The position numbers were made by a program, and so were the translations under genes. From NCBI GenBank assembly GCA_036397095.1, contig DASWJQ010000057.1, forward strand, positions 1-64,000: a stretch of DNA of 64,000 bases. The letters are read 5' to 3'. Shown here one piece after another: positions 26,217-34,913 of this stretch. The stretch's first letter is position 1; the number at the start of each line of letters is the position of its first letter. A model generated the notes under the pieces. The model worked only from the letters and a program-made list of their open reading frames with translations. It ran no database searches and had not been told where the DNA came from. The DNA comes from DASWJQ01 sp036397095. Lineage in GTDB: Bacteria > Chloroflexota > Anaerolineae > Anaerolineales > E44-bin32.

Positions 26217-27127
26217 TGGAGGTCTTTGTAATCAGTCTGGTGGCGGCGACGCTGCGGGTGGCCACGCCGTTGATCTTTGGCACGCTCGGGGAGTTGTTTG
26301 CCGAGCGTGCTGGCATCCTCAACCTGGGGATCGAGGGCACAATGTTCTTTGGGGCCTTCGTCGGCTTCTGGGTGGCCCAGGTCAGCGAATCGCTGTGGAT
26401 CGGTCTGCTGGCCGCCGTGCTAGCTGGGATGGCCGCCGGCCTGCTGATGGCCGTCTTCTCGGTCACCTTGGGCGTCAACCAGCACGTTTCAGGACTCGGC
26501 ATCACCCTGCTGCTGATCGGGCTGTCCCTTTTCAGCTTTCGGCTGATCTTCGGCGAGCCCCGGGTGCCACCCTCCATAAGACCCTTCACCCAGCTCAACC
26601 CGTTCCCGGGGATCCCGCTGCTCGAACCGCTGTTTGAGCAGTACGCATTGACCTACGTGGCGCTGGCCCTGGTGCCCATGGTTTGGTGGCTGCTGTACCG
26701 GACCGATTTTGGCTTGCGCCTGCGGGCCGTTGGCGAAAACCCGGAGGCGGTCGACGCCGCCGGCATTTCGGTCTTCCGGCTACGCTACCTGGCCCTGACC
26801 ATTGGTGGTGGGCTAATGGCTGCCGGCGGCGCGTTCTTATCGTTGGGCCAACTGGGCGCGTTCACGTATGGCATCATCGCCGGCCGTGGCTGGGTGTGCA
26901 TTGCCCTGATCATCTTCGCACACTGGCATCCGGTCCGAGTATTGTGGGGGGCGCTGCTGTTCGGCGGGGTCTTTGCCCTGCAGTTGCGGCTGCAGATCGC
27001 CGGCGCCGATCTACCCTACGAGACCTTTCTGGCGCTCCCCTACGTCGTCACCATCATCGCCCTGGCCATCGCCGGCCGCGGGGCAGCCGCACCGGCCGCC
27101 CTCCTTCGTCCGTACAAACGGGAATAG
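26216..27127 (+). CDS. Nucleoside ABC transporter permease 2
   Basis: Second permease, 303 residues, of the NupQ type. Family features are TPLIFGTLGELFAERAGILN followed by LGIEGTMFFGAF, and DFGLRLRAVGENPEAVDAAGI. It completes the BMP-type importer (binding lipoprotein, double ATPase, two permeases). A rho-independent terminator follows 32 bp later. Substrate is probably a purine or pyrimidine nucleoside, as suggested by BMP homology and the deaminases upstream. Confidence 0.92.
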   Translation: MEVFVISLVAATLRVATPLIFGTLGELFAERAGILNLGIEGTMFFGAFVGFWVAQVSESLWIGLLAAVLAGMAAGLLMAVFSVTLGVNQHVSGLGITLLLIGLSLFSFRLIFGEPRVPPSIRPFTQLNPFPGIPLLEPLFEQYALTYVALALVPMVWWLLYRTDFGLRLRAVGENPEAVDAAGISVFRLRYLALTIGGGLMAAGGAFLSLGQLGAFTYGIIAGRGWVCIALIIFAHWHPVRVLWGALLFGGVFALQLRLQIAGADLPYETFLALPYVVTIIALAIAGRGAAAPAALLRPYKRE

Positions 27128-27159
27128 GCGATCGATGGCTCGTTGCGGTCTAAAACCAC

Positions 27160-27190
27160 GCCCCATCAGGTCCGGATGGGGCATTTTGTT
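27160..27190 (+). terminator. Rho-independent terminator after the nucleoside transporter
   Basis: Perfect 8-bp stem GCCCCATC/GATGGGGC, 7-nt loop, then ATTTTGTT. It closes the importer operon before the decarboxylase operon. Confidence 0.8.
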
Positions 27191-27365
27191 GCTTTGTAGG
27201 ACAACACCTGACGTACGGCCCAGCGCAAGGGTGACGACTGATACTCCAAGCTTGGCTTGCGTCTGGCTAGACTGAGCGTGATCGGCAGCGGGCTGAGGTG
27301 GCCCGCCGCCGGCCTTTCCTACGATGGCGCTGCAACGGCGCCGCCGATCCAGCGGAGGCAAGTAC

Positions 27366-28988
27366 ATGGGAGCCAATCTCGACTCACCCTCGGATAACGG
27401 CAATAGCGCTGTTCCCGAGGCCGTCGAACCGCAGGGCGACCACCAGGACCTGCTGGCCGAACTACGCCAGAAGCGCCAGGTCATTCAAATGGCAGGCGGT
27501 GAGAAGCGCATCGAGGCCCAGCACGCCAAGGGCAAGCTGACGGCTCGCGAACGGCTGAGTCTGCTGCTCGACGAGGGGTCTTTCCACGAAATCGACGCTT
27601 ACATGACCCAGCGCTTCTCTGATTTTGGCATGGCCGACAAGCGCCACCCGGGCGACAGCGTCGTCGCCGGCTTTGGCAAGATTGACGGCCGGCCTGTTTG
27701 CGTTTACTCGCAGGATTTCACGGTTCTAGGCGGCTCCTTTTCGGAGATCGCCGGGCAGAAGCTGGGCAAAATCATGGACATGGCGCTCGACGCCGGCGTG
27801 CCGGTGATCGGGCTGAGCGACTCGGGCGGCGCCCGCATCCAGGAGGGCGTTTACAGCCTGGCGGCCTATGGCGAGCTGTTCTGGCGCAACACGCAGGCGA
27901 GCGGCGTGGTGCCCCAGATCAGCGTCATGCTGGGCCCGTGCGCCGGCGGTTCGGTCTACTCGCCCGGTCTGACCGACTTCGTTGTCATGACCAAGGGCAG
28001 CAGCCACATGTTCATCACCGGCCCCGAAGTAATCAAGACCGTAACACGTGAGGAGGTCGATTTCGAGACCCTGGGCGGGGCCATCTCACACGCCAGCCTT
28101 AGCGGAGTCGCCCATCTGGTGGGCGATGATGAGCAGGCCTCGCTGGCCCTTGCCCGTCAACTTCTCAGTTACCTGCCATCGAACAACGCTGAGGCACCGC
28201 CAGCGGTCACACCCACAGATGACCCGTGGCGCATGGACCTGGCGCTCAACAGCCTGGTACCGACCGATCCAACCATCGCCTATGACATGAAGGAAGTTAT
28301 CGAGCGGGTCTTCGACCTGGGCAGCTTCTTCGAGGTTCATGCTTTGTTTGCGCCCAATGCCGTCGTTGGCTTTGCCCGCCTGCACGGCCAGGTCGTCGGC
28401 GTGGTCGCCCAACAGCCGAATGCGCTGGCCGGCGTGATCGACATCAACTCTTCGGACAAGATGGCCCGCTTCATACGCTTCTGCGACGCCTACAACATCC
28501 CGCTGGTGACATTGGTCGACTCGCCTGGTTTCATGCCCGGCGTGGCCCAGGAGCATGGCGGCATCATCCGCCACGGGGCCAAGATTGTCTACGCGTACGC
28601 GGAAGCGACCGTGCCCAAAATATCGGTGGTCACTCGCAAGGCGTACGGCGGCGCGTACATCGTGATGGGCAGCAAGCACATCCGCACCGACATGGTCTAC
28701 GCCTGGCCAACCGCCGAGATCGCCGTGATGGGCGCTGACGGGGCGGTCAACATTCTGTATGGCAGGGAACTGAAGACCTTTGAAGGCGACGCCGAGGCCG
28801 AACGGCAGCGGTTGGTCGATGAGTTCCGTGCGACCTTCGGCAAGCCGTACCGGGCGGCCGAGAGCGGACATGTCGATGAGATCCTGATCCCTGCAGAGAC
28901 CCGGCCGCGCTTGATCCAGACGCTCGAGCTCCTGCGAGACAAGCAGCAGACCCGGCGCCCGCGCAAGCACGGCACGATGCCTCTCTAA
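27366..28988 (+). CDS. mmdA: Biotin-dependent acyl-CoA decarboxylase carboxyltransferase (alpha) subunit, MmdA-like
   Basis: Carboxyltransferase of about 540 residues in the PccB/MmdA family. It moves the carboxyl group from methylmalonyl-CoA (or a similar acyl-CoA) to biotin on the carrier subunit. Features: KGKLTARERLSLLLDEGSF, DFTVLGGSFSE, the oxyanion GGARIQEG, GPCAGGSVYSPGLTDF, and the second-half VDSPGFMPG and KAYGGAYIVMGS. The ATG at 27366 has GGAGG 8 nt upstream and is preferred over 27324. Followed by OadG-like, biotin-carrier and OadB-like genes, it belongs to a Na+-pumping decarboxylase rather than an ATP-dependent carboxylase. Confidence 0.88.
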   Translation: MGANLDSPSDNGNSAVPEAVEPQGDHQDLLAELRQKRQVIQMAGGEKRIEAQHAKGKLTARERLSLLLDEGSFHEIDAYMTQRFSDFGMADKRHPGDSVVAGFGKIDGRPVCVYSQDFTVLGGSFSEIAGQKLGKIMDMALDAGVPVIGLSDSGGARIQEGVYSLAAYGELFWRNTQASGVVPQISVMLGPCAGGSVYSPGLTDFVVMTKGSSHMFITGPEVIKTVTREEVDFETLGGAISHASLSGVAHLVGDDEQASLALARQLLSYLPSNNAEAPPAVTPTDDPWRMDLALNSLVPTDPTIAYDMKEVIERVFDLGSFFEVHALFAPNAVVGFARLHGQVVGVVAQQPNALAGVIDINSSDKMARFIRFCDAYNIPLVTLVDSPGFMPGVAQEHGGIIRHGAKIVYAYAEATVPKISVVTRKAYGGAYIVMGSKHIRTDMVYAWPTAEIAVMGADGAVNILYGRELKTFEGDAEAERQRLVDEFRATFGKPYRAAESGHVDEILIPAETRPRLIQTLELLRDKQQTRRPRKHGTMPL

Positions 28989-28998
28989 GGAGCCGGCG

Positions 28999-29352
28999 GT
29001 GGACCTACTGACCCAAGGACTTGTACTCAGCCTGACCGGCATTACGGTCACCTTCAGCTCGCTTGGGCTGTTCATCCTGATCATCGTCGGCCTGCAGCGG
29101 ATATTTGGCGGGACAGGCCAGCCGCAGGCAGCCGCGCCCGCCGGCAACACCGTCACCAGCGTGCCGCTCTCGGCAGAGGAAGCAAAGGTGGCGGCCATCG
29201 CCGTCGCCCTCGAACTGGCCCGCAGCCGCCAGCAGCTCGCCTCGGCGCTCGGCGCCAGCCTTGAGGCTGGCCGCGGCGCCTGGTGGCACCAAGCAGGTAT
29301 CCCGACGCCGCCCGGTGTGCGGCCCGGACCCAACGGGAGCCAATACCAATGA
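28999..29352 (+). CDS. mmdD: Small membrane subunit of decarboxylase, OadG/MmdD-like
   Basis: A 117-residue subunit with a single N-terminal membrane helix (LTGITVTFSSLGLFILIIVGL) followed by an Ala/Pro linker and a short helical tail (LSAEEAKVAAIAVALELARSRQQL). This is the layout of the delta/gamma subunit that holds decarboxylase complexes together. It starts at GTG with AAGGAG upstream and overlaps the biotin-carrier gene by an ATGA junction. Gene order A-D-C-B matches that of methylmalonyl-CoA decarboxylase operons. Confidence 0.8.
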   Translation: MDLLTQGLVLSLTGITVTFSSLGLFILIIVGLQRIFGGTGQPQAAAPAGNTVTSVPLSAEEAKVAAIAVALELARSRQQLASALGASLEAGRGAWWHQAGIPTPPGVRPGPNGSQYQ

Positions 29353-29801
29353 GTCTTCAACGAAACCGCAGCTTTTCCTTGATCGTCAACGGTCAGGAAT
29401 ACTGCGTCGAGATCGGCGACCTGACGGCTTCGCCGGCCGAAGTCTGCGTCAATGGCAACCCTTACCAGGTGAGCATCGAATCAATCGAGAGCCAACCGGT
29501 CACGGTCCAGCCCGTCGCCACAGCGACGGCCGTCGTCACACCGAACACCGCACCCCCGCCGAAGCCGGCCGCCCCGGTGATGGCCGGCGGAAACGACGTG
29601 CGGGCGCCCATGCCCGGCGACATCCTGAACATCGCCGTCAAGCCGGGCGACAAGGTGGTGATTGGCCAGCAGTTGTGCATGCTTGAAGCCATGAAAATGA
29701 AGAGCGCCATCCGCTCCGCCCGCGATGCCGTCATCGCCAGCGTCGAAGTTGCCGAGGGCCAGGCCGTCTCCCACGGCGACGTCCTGATCACTTTCGAGTG
29801 A
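29349..29801 (+). CDS. mmdC: Biotin carboxyl carrier subunit of decarboxylase
   Basis: A 150-residue biotin carrier. The C-terminal biotinyl domain has RAPMPGDILNIAVKPGDKV and the biotin site EAMKMKS, with biotin expected on Lys116. Before it lies an Ala/Pro/Thr-rich flexible linker (about residues 55-75), as in gamma subunits of Na+-pumping decarboxylases. The N-terminal 50 residues are a small beta domain. It shuttles carboxybiotin from the alpha subunit to the membrane beta subunit encoded next. Confidence 0.92.
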   Translation: MSLQRNRSFSLIVNGQEYCVEIGDLTASPAEVCVNGNPYQVSIESIESQPVTVQPVATATAVVTPNTAPPPKPAAPVMAGGNDVRAPMPGDILNIAVKPGDKVVIGQQLCMLEAMKMKSAIRSARDAVIASVEVAEGQAVSHGDVLITFE

Positions 29802-29808
29802 GGCCGGC

Positions 29809-30933
29809 ATGGACCTGACCTTCCTCAGCCAACTACTGCAAGCCCCGCTGGCTCTCACCTGGCAGAACCTGGTGATGATGGCCGCCGGCGGCGTGCTCAT
29901 TTACCTGGCGATCGCCAAGGAATACGAGCCGGTGCTGCTCCTCCCGATCGGTTTTGGCGCCATCCTGACCAACCTGCCGCTCACCGGCGTCACCACGCCC
30001 GAGGGCTTTCTCGGCATCCTGTACGCCGCCGGCATCCGCACCGAGTTGTTCCCCCTGCTGATCTTTATCGGCGTCGGCGCCATGACCGATTTTGGCCCGT
30101 TGCTCGAGAATCCGAAGATGGCGCTGCTTGGCGCCGCCGGTCAGATAGGCATTTTCGGCACCTTGATGCTGGCCCTGGTGTTGGGCTTCGACCTCAACGA
30201 ATCGGCTTCGATCGGTATCATCGGCGCCATCGACGGACCGACGGCGATTTACGTCTCGACCAAGCTGGCGCCCCACCTTCTGGGGCCAATCGCCGTGGCG
30301 GCCTACAGCTATATGTCGCTGGTTCCGATCATCCAACCGCCGGTGATGCGCGCGCTGACGACCGAGGCCGAACGCAAAGTGCGCATGCCCTACACGCAGA
30401 CCGAGGTCAAGCGGGTCGTGCGCATTCTGTTCCCTATTGTTGTGACGGTGGTGATCTCGCTGATTGCGCCGGTCGCCTCGCCCCTGATCGCCGCCCTGAT
30501 GTTTGGCAACTTGATGCGCGAATCGGGCGTCGTCGATCGGTTGAGCAAGTCGGCCCAGAACGAAATTGCCAACGTGACCACCATCTTCCTGGGCCTGGTG
30601 ATTGGCAGCACGATGACCGGCGCCAGCTTCATCCAGATGGACACGTTGCTGATCCTGGGCATGGGCTTGCTGGCCTTCGTGTTGGACACGGTTGGCGGCG
30701 TGCTGTTTGGTAAGCTGTTGTACCTGTTGTCCAACAAACAGTTCAACCCGCTGATCGGCGCCGCCGGCATCAGTGCCTTCCCCATGTCGGCCCGCATCGT
30801 TCAGCGGCTGGGCCAGGAGTACGACTTCGAGAACTTCCTGTTGATGCACGCCATGGGCGCCAACACCGCCGGCCAACTCGGCAGTGTCGTCGCTGGCGGC
30901 GTCGTCCTGGCCCTGTTGTCTGGCATGGGTTAG
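29809..30933 (+). CDS. mmdB: Na+-pumping decarboxylase membrane (beta) subunit, OadB/MmdB family
   Basis: Polytopic membrane protein of 374 residues that decarboxylates carboxybiotin and exports Na+. Signature regions: ILYAAGIRTELFPLLIFIGVGAMTDFGPLL, the GIIGAIDGPTAIYVSTKLAP segment with the conserved aspartate, an SYMSLVPIIQPPVMRALT stretch, and the C-terminal GKLLYLLSNKQFNPLIGAAGISAFPMSARIVQ. The family is well conserved and the call is firm. Whether the complex acts on methylmalonyl-CoA, malonyl-CoA or glutaconyl-CoA is set by the alpha subunit; methylmalonyl-CoA is most likely. Confidence 0.93.
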   Translation: MDLTFLSQLLQAPLALTWQNLVMMAAGGVLIYLAIAKEYEPVLLLPIGFGAILTNLPLTGVTTPEGFLGILYAAGIRTELFPLLIFIGVGAMTDFGPLLENPKMALLGAAGQIGIFGTLMLALVLGFDLNESASIGIIGAIDGPTAIYVSTKLAPHLLGPIAVAAYSYMSLVPIIQPPVMRALTTEAERKVRMPYTQTEVKRVVRILFPIVVTVVISLIAPVASPLIAALMFGNLMRESGVVDRLSKSAQNEIANVTTIFLGLVIGSTMTGASFIQMDTLLILGMGLLAFVLDTVGGVLFGKLLYLLSNKQFNPLIGAAGISAFPMSARIVQRLGQEYDFENFLLMHAMGANTAGQLGSVVAGGVVLALLSGMG

Positions 30934-30954
30934 CAAGAAGGTGAGGCCAGTCCT

Positions 30955-32505
30955 TTGACCGTCCGAACGATCGTCCACACCAGCGAATACCACGACTCGG
31001 TGTCCCTCATGCTTGTCGCCCGCGAGCTGGTCAAATTGCCCGGCGTTGAGGACGCGGCGGTGGTGATGGCCACCGAGGCCAACAAGGGCTTGCTGAGAAC
31101 GAGCGGCTTGCTGTCGCCCGAAGTCGAAGCGGCCACGCCCAATGACCTGGTGATCGCCATCAAGGGCGACGGCCAACTCGAAGAAGCCATGGCCGAAGCC
31201 GAGCAACTCTTGGCCAAGAAGGCCAGTTCCGAGGAAACGAGCGACTACCGGCCCAAGACCTTGCGGGGGGCCGTCCAAAGCAGGCCAGAGGCCAATGTTT
31301 GTGTGATCTCGGTCGCCGGCCGCTATGCAGCAGACGAGGCCTGGGATGCGCTGCGCAGCGGCCTGCATGTGCTGCTGTTCAGTGACAACGTGTCGCTCGA
31401 GGATGAGATCGCCCTCAAACAATACGCCCGCGCCAACGGGCTGCTGTTGATGGGCCCAGGCGCCGGCACCACCATCATCAACGGCGTGGCGCTGGGCTTT
31501 GCCAACGTCGTGCCAGACGGGCCCGTCGGCATTGTCTCAGCGGCTGGCACCGGCCTGCAGGAGGTCAGCACGCTGCTGGCCAAGCGCGGTATCGGCTTGA
31601 CCCAAGGCCTCGGCGTCGGCGGCCGCGATTTGAAGGAAGACGTTGGCGGTTTGATGATGTTGTCGGCGCTGGAAGCGCTACAGGCCGATCCGGCCACCGA
31701 GGTGATCGTGCTGATCAGCAAGCCGCCATCGGAGGCGGTCAGCCAAAAGGTATTCGCACAGGTTGGCCAGAGCCCCAAGCCGACCGTGGTTTGCTTCATG
31801 GGCAGTCTGCCTGATCTAACCGGCCTCAAGAACGCCGTGGCAGCCGCCACGCTCCACGAAGCCGCCCATCTGGCCGCCGTTGCTGGCGGGGCGAAACTGC
31901 CAAAACTCGAGCAGGCGCTCAAAGATGAGCAAGCCGAACTGCGCCTGGTGGCGGGCGAGCTGCGCCAGGGGCTGGCGACTGAGCAACGCTACTTGCGCGG
32001 GCTGTACTCGGGTGGAACCCTGTGCTACGAAACGCAGGTCATCCTGCGGCAGCGCGCCGAGGTCCAGGTCTTCTCCAACGCCCCGCTGGATACCGACAAC
32101 CAGCTGCCAGACTCAAACCACAGCCAGGGTCATGCAATGATTGACCTGGGTGAAGAAGAGTTCACCGTCGGCCGGCCACACCCCATGATTGACAACGATT
32201 TGCGCATCCGCCGATTGCTGCAGGAAGCGGCCGATCCCGAAGTTGCCGCCATCCTGCTTGATGTTGTGATCGGCTACGGGGCCCATGACGATCCAAGCTC
32301 TGAGCTTGGACCGGCCGTCGCCAACGCCAAGAAGATCGCCACCGAAGCCGGCCGCCAACTGCCGGTGCTTGCTTCCGTCACCGGGACGGAGCAGGACCCG
32401 CAGGGGCTGAGCCGGACGCGGCACGCTCTTGAAGCCGCCGGTGTGGTTGTGCTCGACAGCAATGCGGCCGTCGCCCGGCTGGCGGCGCTGCTGGTATCGG
32501 TCTGA
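30955..32505 (+). CDS. fdrA: FdrA/AllF-like acyl-CoA-synthetase-family protein
   Basis: A 516-residue protein of the FdrA family, related to succinyl-CoA synthetase alpha/beta folds. CoA-binding-domain features are VCVISVAGRYAADEAWDAL, LLLMGPGAGTTIINGVALGFANVV and the loop VSAAGTGLQEVSTLLAKRGIGLTQGLGVGGRDL. FdrA (AllF) in Escherichia coli is one of three subunits linked to carbamoyl transfer from allantoin-derived oxalurate. It starts at TTG 30955 with AAGGTGAGG upstream, just after the decarboxylase operon, and is followed by its usual partner, a DUF1116 protein. Confidence 0.87.
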   Translation: MTVRTIVHTSEYHDSVSLMLVARELVKLPGVEDAAVVMATEANKGLLRTSGLLSPEVEAATPNDLVIAIKGDGQLEEAMAEAEQLLAKKASSEETSDYRPKTLRGAVQSRPEANVCVISVAGRYAADEAWDALRSGLHVLLFSDNVSLEDEIALKQYARANGLLLMGPGAGTTIINGVALGFANVVPDGPVGIVSAAGTGLQEVSTLLAKRGIGLTQGLGVGGRDLKEDVGGLMMLSALEALQADPATEVIVLISKPPSEAVSQKVFAQVGQSPKPTVVCFMGSLPDLTGLKNAVAAATLHEAAHLAAVAGGAKLPKLEQALKDEQAELRLVAGELRQGLATEQRYLRGLYSGGTLCYETQVILRQRAEVQVFSNAPLDTDNQLPDSNHSQGHAMIDLGEEEFTVGRPHPMIDNDLRIRRLLQEAADPEVAAILLDVVIGYGAHDDPSSELGPAVANAKKIATEAGRQLPVLASVTGTEQDPQGLSRTRHALEAAGVVVLDSNAAVARLAALLVSV

Positions 32506-32528
32506 CAGGGAGCAATAGATCAGGAGCC

Positions 32529-33935
32529 ATGATGACCAAGCGTGAAGTCCGCGACCTGTTTGGCCAGCCGCTCACCGTCGTCAACGTGGGTCTGGCCAGT
32601 ATGGCCGAATCGGTGCGCCGCCAAGAGGTTCCGGTGGTGGACGTTGATTGGACGCCGCCGGCCGAGGGCATCCCCCGGCTGCGCACCACCAAGAGCGGTG
32701 TGGATATCGATGAGGCCAACCAGCAGGTGGTCGACCGCATCCGCCAGGGCCGGGCCGTGCTCGCCGGCATGGGCATTGCCGGCGAAACCATCCCCGGCAT
32801 GCACGACCGTATGATCCTGCATGCCGGCCCGCCCATTGAATGGGAACGCATGTGTGGCCCAACTCGCGGCGCCGTCATGGGCGCCTTGATCTATGAAGGT
32901 CTGGCCAAAGACGAACCCGAGGCGGAAAGGCTGGCGGCGTCGGGCGACATCGAGTACTCGCCGTGCCATCACCACCACACCGTCGGTCCGATGGCTGGCA
33001 TCGTGTCAGCCAGCATGCCGGTCTTCATCCTCGAGAATCCAACCTTCGGCAACCAAGCTTACGCTACACAGAATGAGGGGCTGGGTAAGGTCCTGCGCTA
33101 CGGAGGCATGGGGCCGGAGGTTTACCAGCGGCTCAAGTGGATGGAGACCGATCTATATCCGGCGCTCGACCGGGCGCTGCAATCGCTGCCGGCTGGCGTC
33201 GACATCAAGAGCCTGATCGCCCAGGCGCTGCATATGGGCGATGAGTGCCACAACCGCAACAAGGCGGCCACTTCCTTGTTCCTGCGGGCGATTGGGCCGG
33301 CGCTGGCCCGTACCGTCCAAGACTCAGAAACGCTGGCCAAGGTCTTCGAATTCATCGATGGCAACGACCACTTCTTCCTGAACCTGAGCATGCCTGCCGG
33401 CAAGGCGATGCTCGAACCGGCTGAAGGCATCGAGGGCAGCACGATTGTGACAGTGATGGCCCGCAACGGTACCGATTTCGGCATCCGCCTGGCCAGTATG
33501 CCCGACCGCTGGTTCACGGCGCCGGCCGGCCAGGTCGAGGGTTTGTACCTGCCGGGATTCAGCGCCGAGGACGCCAACCCCGACATCGGTGACAGCACTA
33601 TCACCGAGACCGCCGGCTTCGGCGGTTTCGCCATGGCCGCCGCCCCGGCCATCACCCAATTCGTCGGCGGCAGCCCGCAGCTGGCGCTGGATTCAACGCT
33701 CGAGATGTACGAAATCAATTTTGGCGAGCACACCAACTTCACCATCCCGGCGCTCAACTTCCGCGGCACACCGCTGGGGATTGACGTGCGCAAGGTGATG
33801 GAGACCGGCATTCTGCCCAAGATCAACACCGGCATTGCTCACAAGGAGCCCGGCGCTGGCATGGTTGGCGCCGGCATTCTGCGAGCGCCGGCCGAGGCGT
33901 TCGCGGCCGCCTTCCAGGCGGTTCAGGAATTGTGA
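32529..33935 (+). CDS. DUF1116 protein, AllG/YlbE-like
   Basis: A 468-residue soluble protein of the DUF1116 (YlbE/AllG) family. Matching segments are LTVVNVGLASMAESVRRQEVPVVDVDWTPPA near the start, GPTRGAVMGALIYEGLA, HHHHTVGPMAGI and ALHMGDECHNRNKAATSLFLR. In the all operon this subunit acts with AllF and AllH (DUF2877) in carbamoyl transfer. No AllH is present next to it, so either a two-subunit variant operates here or the third gene is elsewhere. Gap to fdrA is 23 bp. Confidence 0.85.
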   Translation: MMTKREVRDLFGQPLTVVNVGLASMAESVRRQEVPVVDVDWTPPAEGIPRLRTTKSGVDIDEANQQVVDRIRQGRAVLAGMGIAGETIPGMHDRMILHAGPPIEWERMCGPTRGAVMGALIYEGLAKDEPEAERLAASGDIEYSPCHHHHTVGPMAGIVSASMPVFILENPTFGNQAYATQNEGLGKVLRYGGMGPEVYQRLKWMETDLYPALDRALQSLPAGVDIKSLIAQALHMGDECHNRNKAATSLFLRAIGPALARTVQDSETLAKVFEFIDGNDHFFLNLSMPAGKAMLEPAEGIEGSTIVTVMARNGTDFGIRLASMPDRWFTAPAGQVEGLYLPGFSAEDANPDIGDSTITETAGFGGFAMAAAPAITQFVGGSPQLALDSTLEMYEINFGEHTNFTIPALNFRGTPLGIDVRKVMETGILPKINTGIAHKEPGAGMVGAGILRAPAEAFAAAFQAVQEL

Positions 33936-33981
33936 ACACGCCGAGCCAGTTTGGCCGGCAGGATAACCTGAGGAGACCACA

Positions 33982-34863
33982 ATGAAGCTGATCGACCTGA
34001 CCATTCCGCTTGGCATAGGCACACCCGCCTGGCCGACCTATGAGCCGCTCCAGGTCAAGTATTTCAAGCGGCTGGCACCCAATGGAGCCAATGGCCAATT
34101 GGTGCACCATTCCAACCACCTGGGCACCCACCTGGATGGTGAGATCCACTTTTACACCCCGGGCAAAGATATTGCCTCGCTCGACATGGACTACCTGGTC
34201 CACGAAGGTGCCATCGTCGACTTGAGTGACGTCGTCGGCGACTATGAGATCTACACCAGCAAAATGATCGAGGAGCGCGTCGAGGTCAAGGAAGGCGACA
34301 TCCTGATCATCCACACCGGCTATCACCACTTCGGCTGGGACCAGCCGACGGCCGATGAAATTCGCTACATGGTCAAACACCCCGGGCCCGATCGTGAGTT
34401 TGCCGAGTGGGCCATCGCCAAGAAGCTGCGCTGGCTGGCGGTCGACTGTGGCAGCGCCGATCACCCGATGAACACAATCATTCGCACCTGGATGCCGCGT
34501 CAGGCGCGCGAAGCCGAGAAGGTCTTCGAGAACCGTTTCGGCCAGTCGATCGAAGAGGTCTTTGACGACAGCAAGTACCAGTTCATGCACATCCAGATGT
34601 TCCCCGAGGGGATCATCCATGCCGAGTGCATCGGCGGCGATATTGACCTGTTGCTCAACCGCCGCGTCACGATCGGCTTTTTCCCGTGGCGCTTTGTGGA
34701 CGGCGAGGCCAGCATTGGCCGCTGTGTTGCGTTCGTTGAGGACGATGAATACCAAGAGTTGATGGAGAAGAAGGAGGCCATGACCAAGACCCGCTTTGGC
34801 GATGCGATCGAACCGACCCACGTCGAACAACTCGACAATCTGAGCAAGGCGGCGATGGGTTGA
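33982..34863 (+). CDS. Cyclase-family metal-dependent hydrolase
   Basis: A 293-residue member of the cyclase / kynurenine-formamidase-like superfamily, which hydrolyses amide bonds in or next to rings. The metal motif appears as HLGTHLDGEIHF. The usual DxPxH proline is Glu here (DGEIH), a divergence worth noting. Further His residues lie in HTGYHHFG, and ADHPMNT follows. It sits between the AllG-like gene and an unknown gene, and probably opens or trims a heterocycle-derived intermediate. The substrate is not known. Confidence 0.82.
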   Translation: MKLIDLTIPLGIGTPAWPTYEPLQVKYFKRLAPNGANGQLVHHSNHLGTHLDGEIHFYTPGKDIASLDMDYLVHEGAIVDLSDVVGDYEIYTSKMIEERVEVKEGDILIIHTGYHHFGWDQPTADEIRYMVKHPGPDREFAEWAIAKKLRWLAVDCGSADHPMNTIIRTWMPRQAREAEKVFENRFGQSIEEVFDDSKYQFMHIQMFPEGIIHAECIGGDIDLLLNRRVTIGFFPWRFVDGEASIGRCVAFVEDDEYQELMEKKEAMTKTRFGDAIEPTHVEQLDNLSKAAMG

Positions 34864-34913
34864 TTTGGTAGACGTGCTGCACTGATCCCAACATCACTCC
34901 AAGGAGATTCACA

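Noticed and set aside
29833..31422. Minus-strand frame of 529 codons opposite mmdB/fdrA
   Set aside because: Composition is that of an antisense shadow (very high Gln/His/Asp). The plus strand has two well-conserved genes there.
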